In this document: piece by piece, positions 40,677 to 40,816 of the stretch | How positions within the stretch are numbered: position 1 is the stretch's first letter | How the letters are laid out: each line of letters opens with the position of its first letter | From: an uncultured Clostridia bacterium | Lineage (GTDB): Bacteria; Bacillota; Clostridia; Christensenellales; Aristaeellaceae | Direction of reading: 5' to 3' | Length of the DNA: 40,816 nucleotides | Assembly (NCBI GenBank): GCA_947166385.1 | Contig: CAMVEB010000035.1 | Location: 1-40,816, forward strand | Translations under genes and position numbers: made by a program | Notes under the pieces: generated by a model | What the model saw: the letters and a program-made list of their open reading frames with translations, nothing else | Told to the model about the DNA's origin: nothing | Database searches by the model: none

Positions 40677-40816
40677 TTATTTGTAAGGCAGCAGCTTATG
40701 GATCGTGCGGGCTTCGGCGGCATTATCGACAATACCGGCGTTCCGCAGGTGACGGGTGCGCTTGGTGGTCTTCAGATGCACCTGATGGTTGGCGTTCATC
40801 TGCTTATGCTTTACAA
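40677..40816 (-). CDS. rpmI: 50S ribosomal protein L35 (partial, cut by the window edge)
   Basis: The last 45 codons and the stop are visible; the N-terminus lies beyond 40816. The translation VKHKQMNANHQVHLKTTKRT and then RHLRNAGIVDNAAEARTIHKLLPYK matches the C-terminus of L35, with the usual TTKR-x-R-x-LR and LLPY ending. It is a small large-subunit protein. It lies 30 bases before rplT on the same strand, so the window ends inside the infC-rpmI-rplT operon. Confidence 0.93.
   Translation of the reverse strand, partial: VKHKQMNANHQVHLKTTKRTRHLRNAGIVDNAAEARTIHKLLPYK

Overview
The window reads as ordinary chromosome of an anaerobic member of the Bacillota (Clostridia-like, probably a gut or rumen fermenter). 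The grounds are: an L27 precursor with an LQFF processing site beside the gene for its protease Prp; a Zn-ribbon L28; a FeoA-FeoB fusion with its small Cys-rich partner; SpoIIE/RsbU-type signalling; strong GGAGG-type ribosome binding sites; and a xylo-oligosaccharide operon (GH8 + GH120). The protein-coding DNA is GC-rich and the gaps between transcription units are AT-rich. I see no phage, IS element, CRISPR array, tRNA or rRNA. The species assignment is inference.

Layout. (1) 1-3531: a strong leftward promoter leaving the window, a small membrane-anchored protein, a NYN-LOTUS RNA-binding/nuclease-like protein, then two overlapping family-2 glycosyltransferases on the + strand behind their own promoter. 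(2) 3534-7696, minus: a secreted peptidoglycan-binding/BspA-like repeat protein and a GH3 beta-glucosidase. (3) 7896-8108, plus: rpmB with promoter and terminator. (4) 8230-24280, minus: one long run, rplU-prp-rpmA, an internal terminator, metG, tatD, a 7TM HD-GYP protein, feoAB, a FeoB-associated Cys-rich protein, topB, pepF, wecB, a pyruvyltransferase-like protein and an ABC exporter. (5) 24281-24686: a 406-base gene-poor control region with tandem promoters, a structured L21-type leader, a small repeat and a strong terminator. (6) 24687-34864, minus: mntP, a solute-binding lipoprotein, galK, tsaE, tsaB, rimI, a PIG-L deacetylase, a NAGPA-like phosphodiester glycosidase, a membrane PP2C/anti-sigma-kinase fusion and an N-terminally truncated solute-binding protein, mostly joined by ATGA overlaps. 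(7) 34998-38143, minus: a GH8 exo-oligoxylanase and a GH120 beta-xylosidase between a consensus promoter and a perfect terminator. (8) 38344-40816: a histidine phosphatase (+), a Na+/Ca2+ exchanger (-), and rplT plus the end of rpmI (-).

How the genes work together. Ribosome and tRNA functions recur (L21, L27 with Prp, L28, L20, L35, MetG, TsaE/TsaB/RimI) and head or sit inside long co-directional runs whose later members serve the envelope or metal uptake. Cytoplasmic sugar use is served by GH8 + GH120 (xylo-oligosaccharides), GH3 (beta-glucosides) and GalK (galactose). Surface glycan work is suggested by two GT2 enzymes, WecB, the pyruvyltransferase-like protein, an ABC exporter, PIG-L and the NAGPA-like lipoprotein.

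I did not find a clearly new multi-gene system. The best leads are the phosphatase-plus-kinase sensor fusion followed by a solute-binding protein that has lost its export signal and N-lobe, the exported PIG-L/NAGPA pair just upstream of it, the composite control region before rplU, and the GH8/GH120 promoter with a palindrome at the predicted transcription start.
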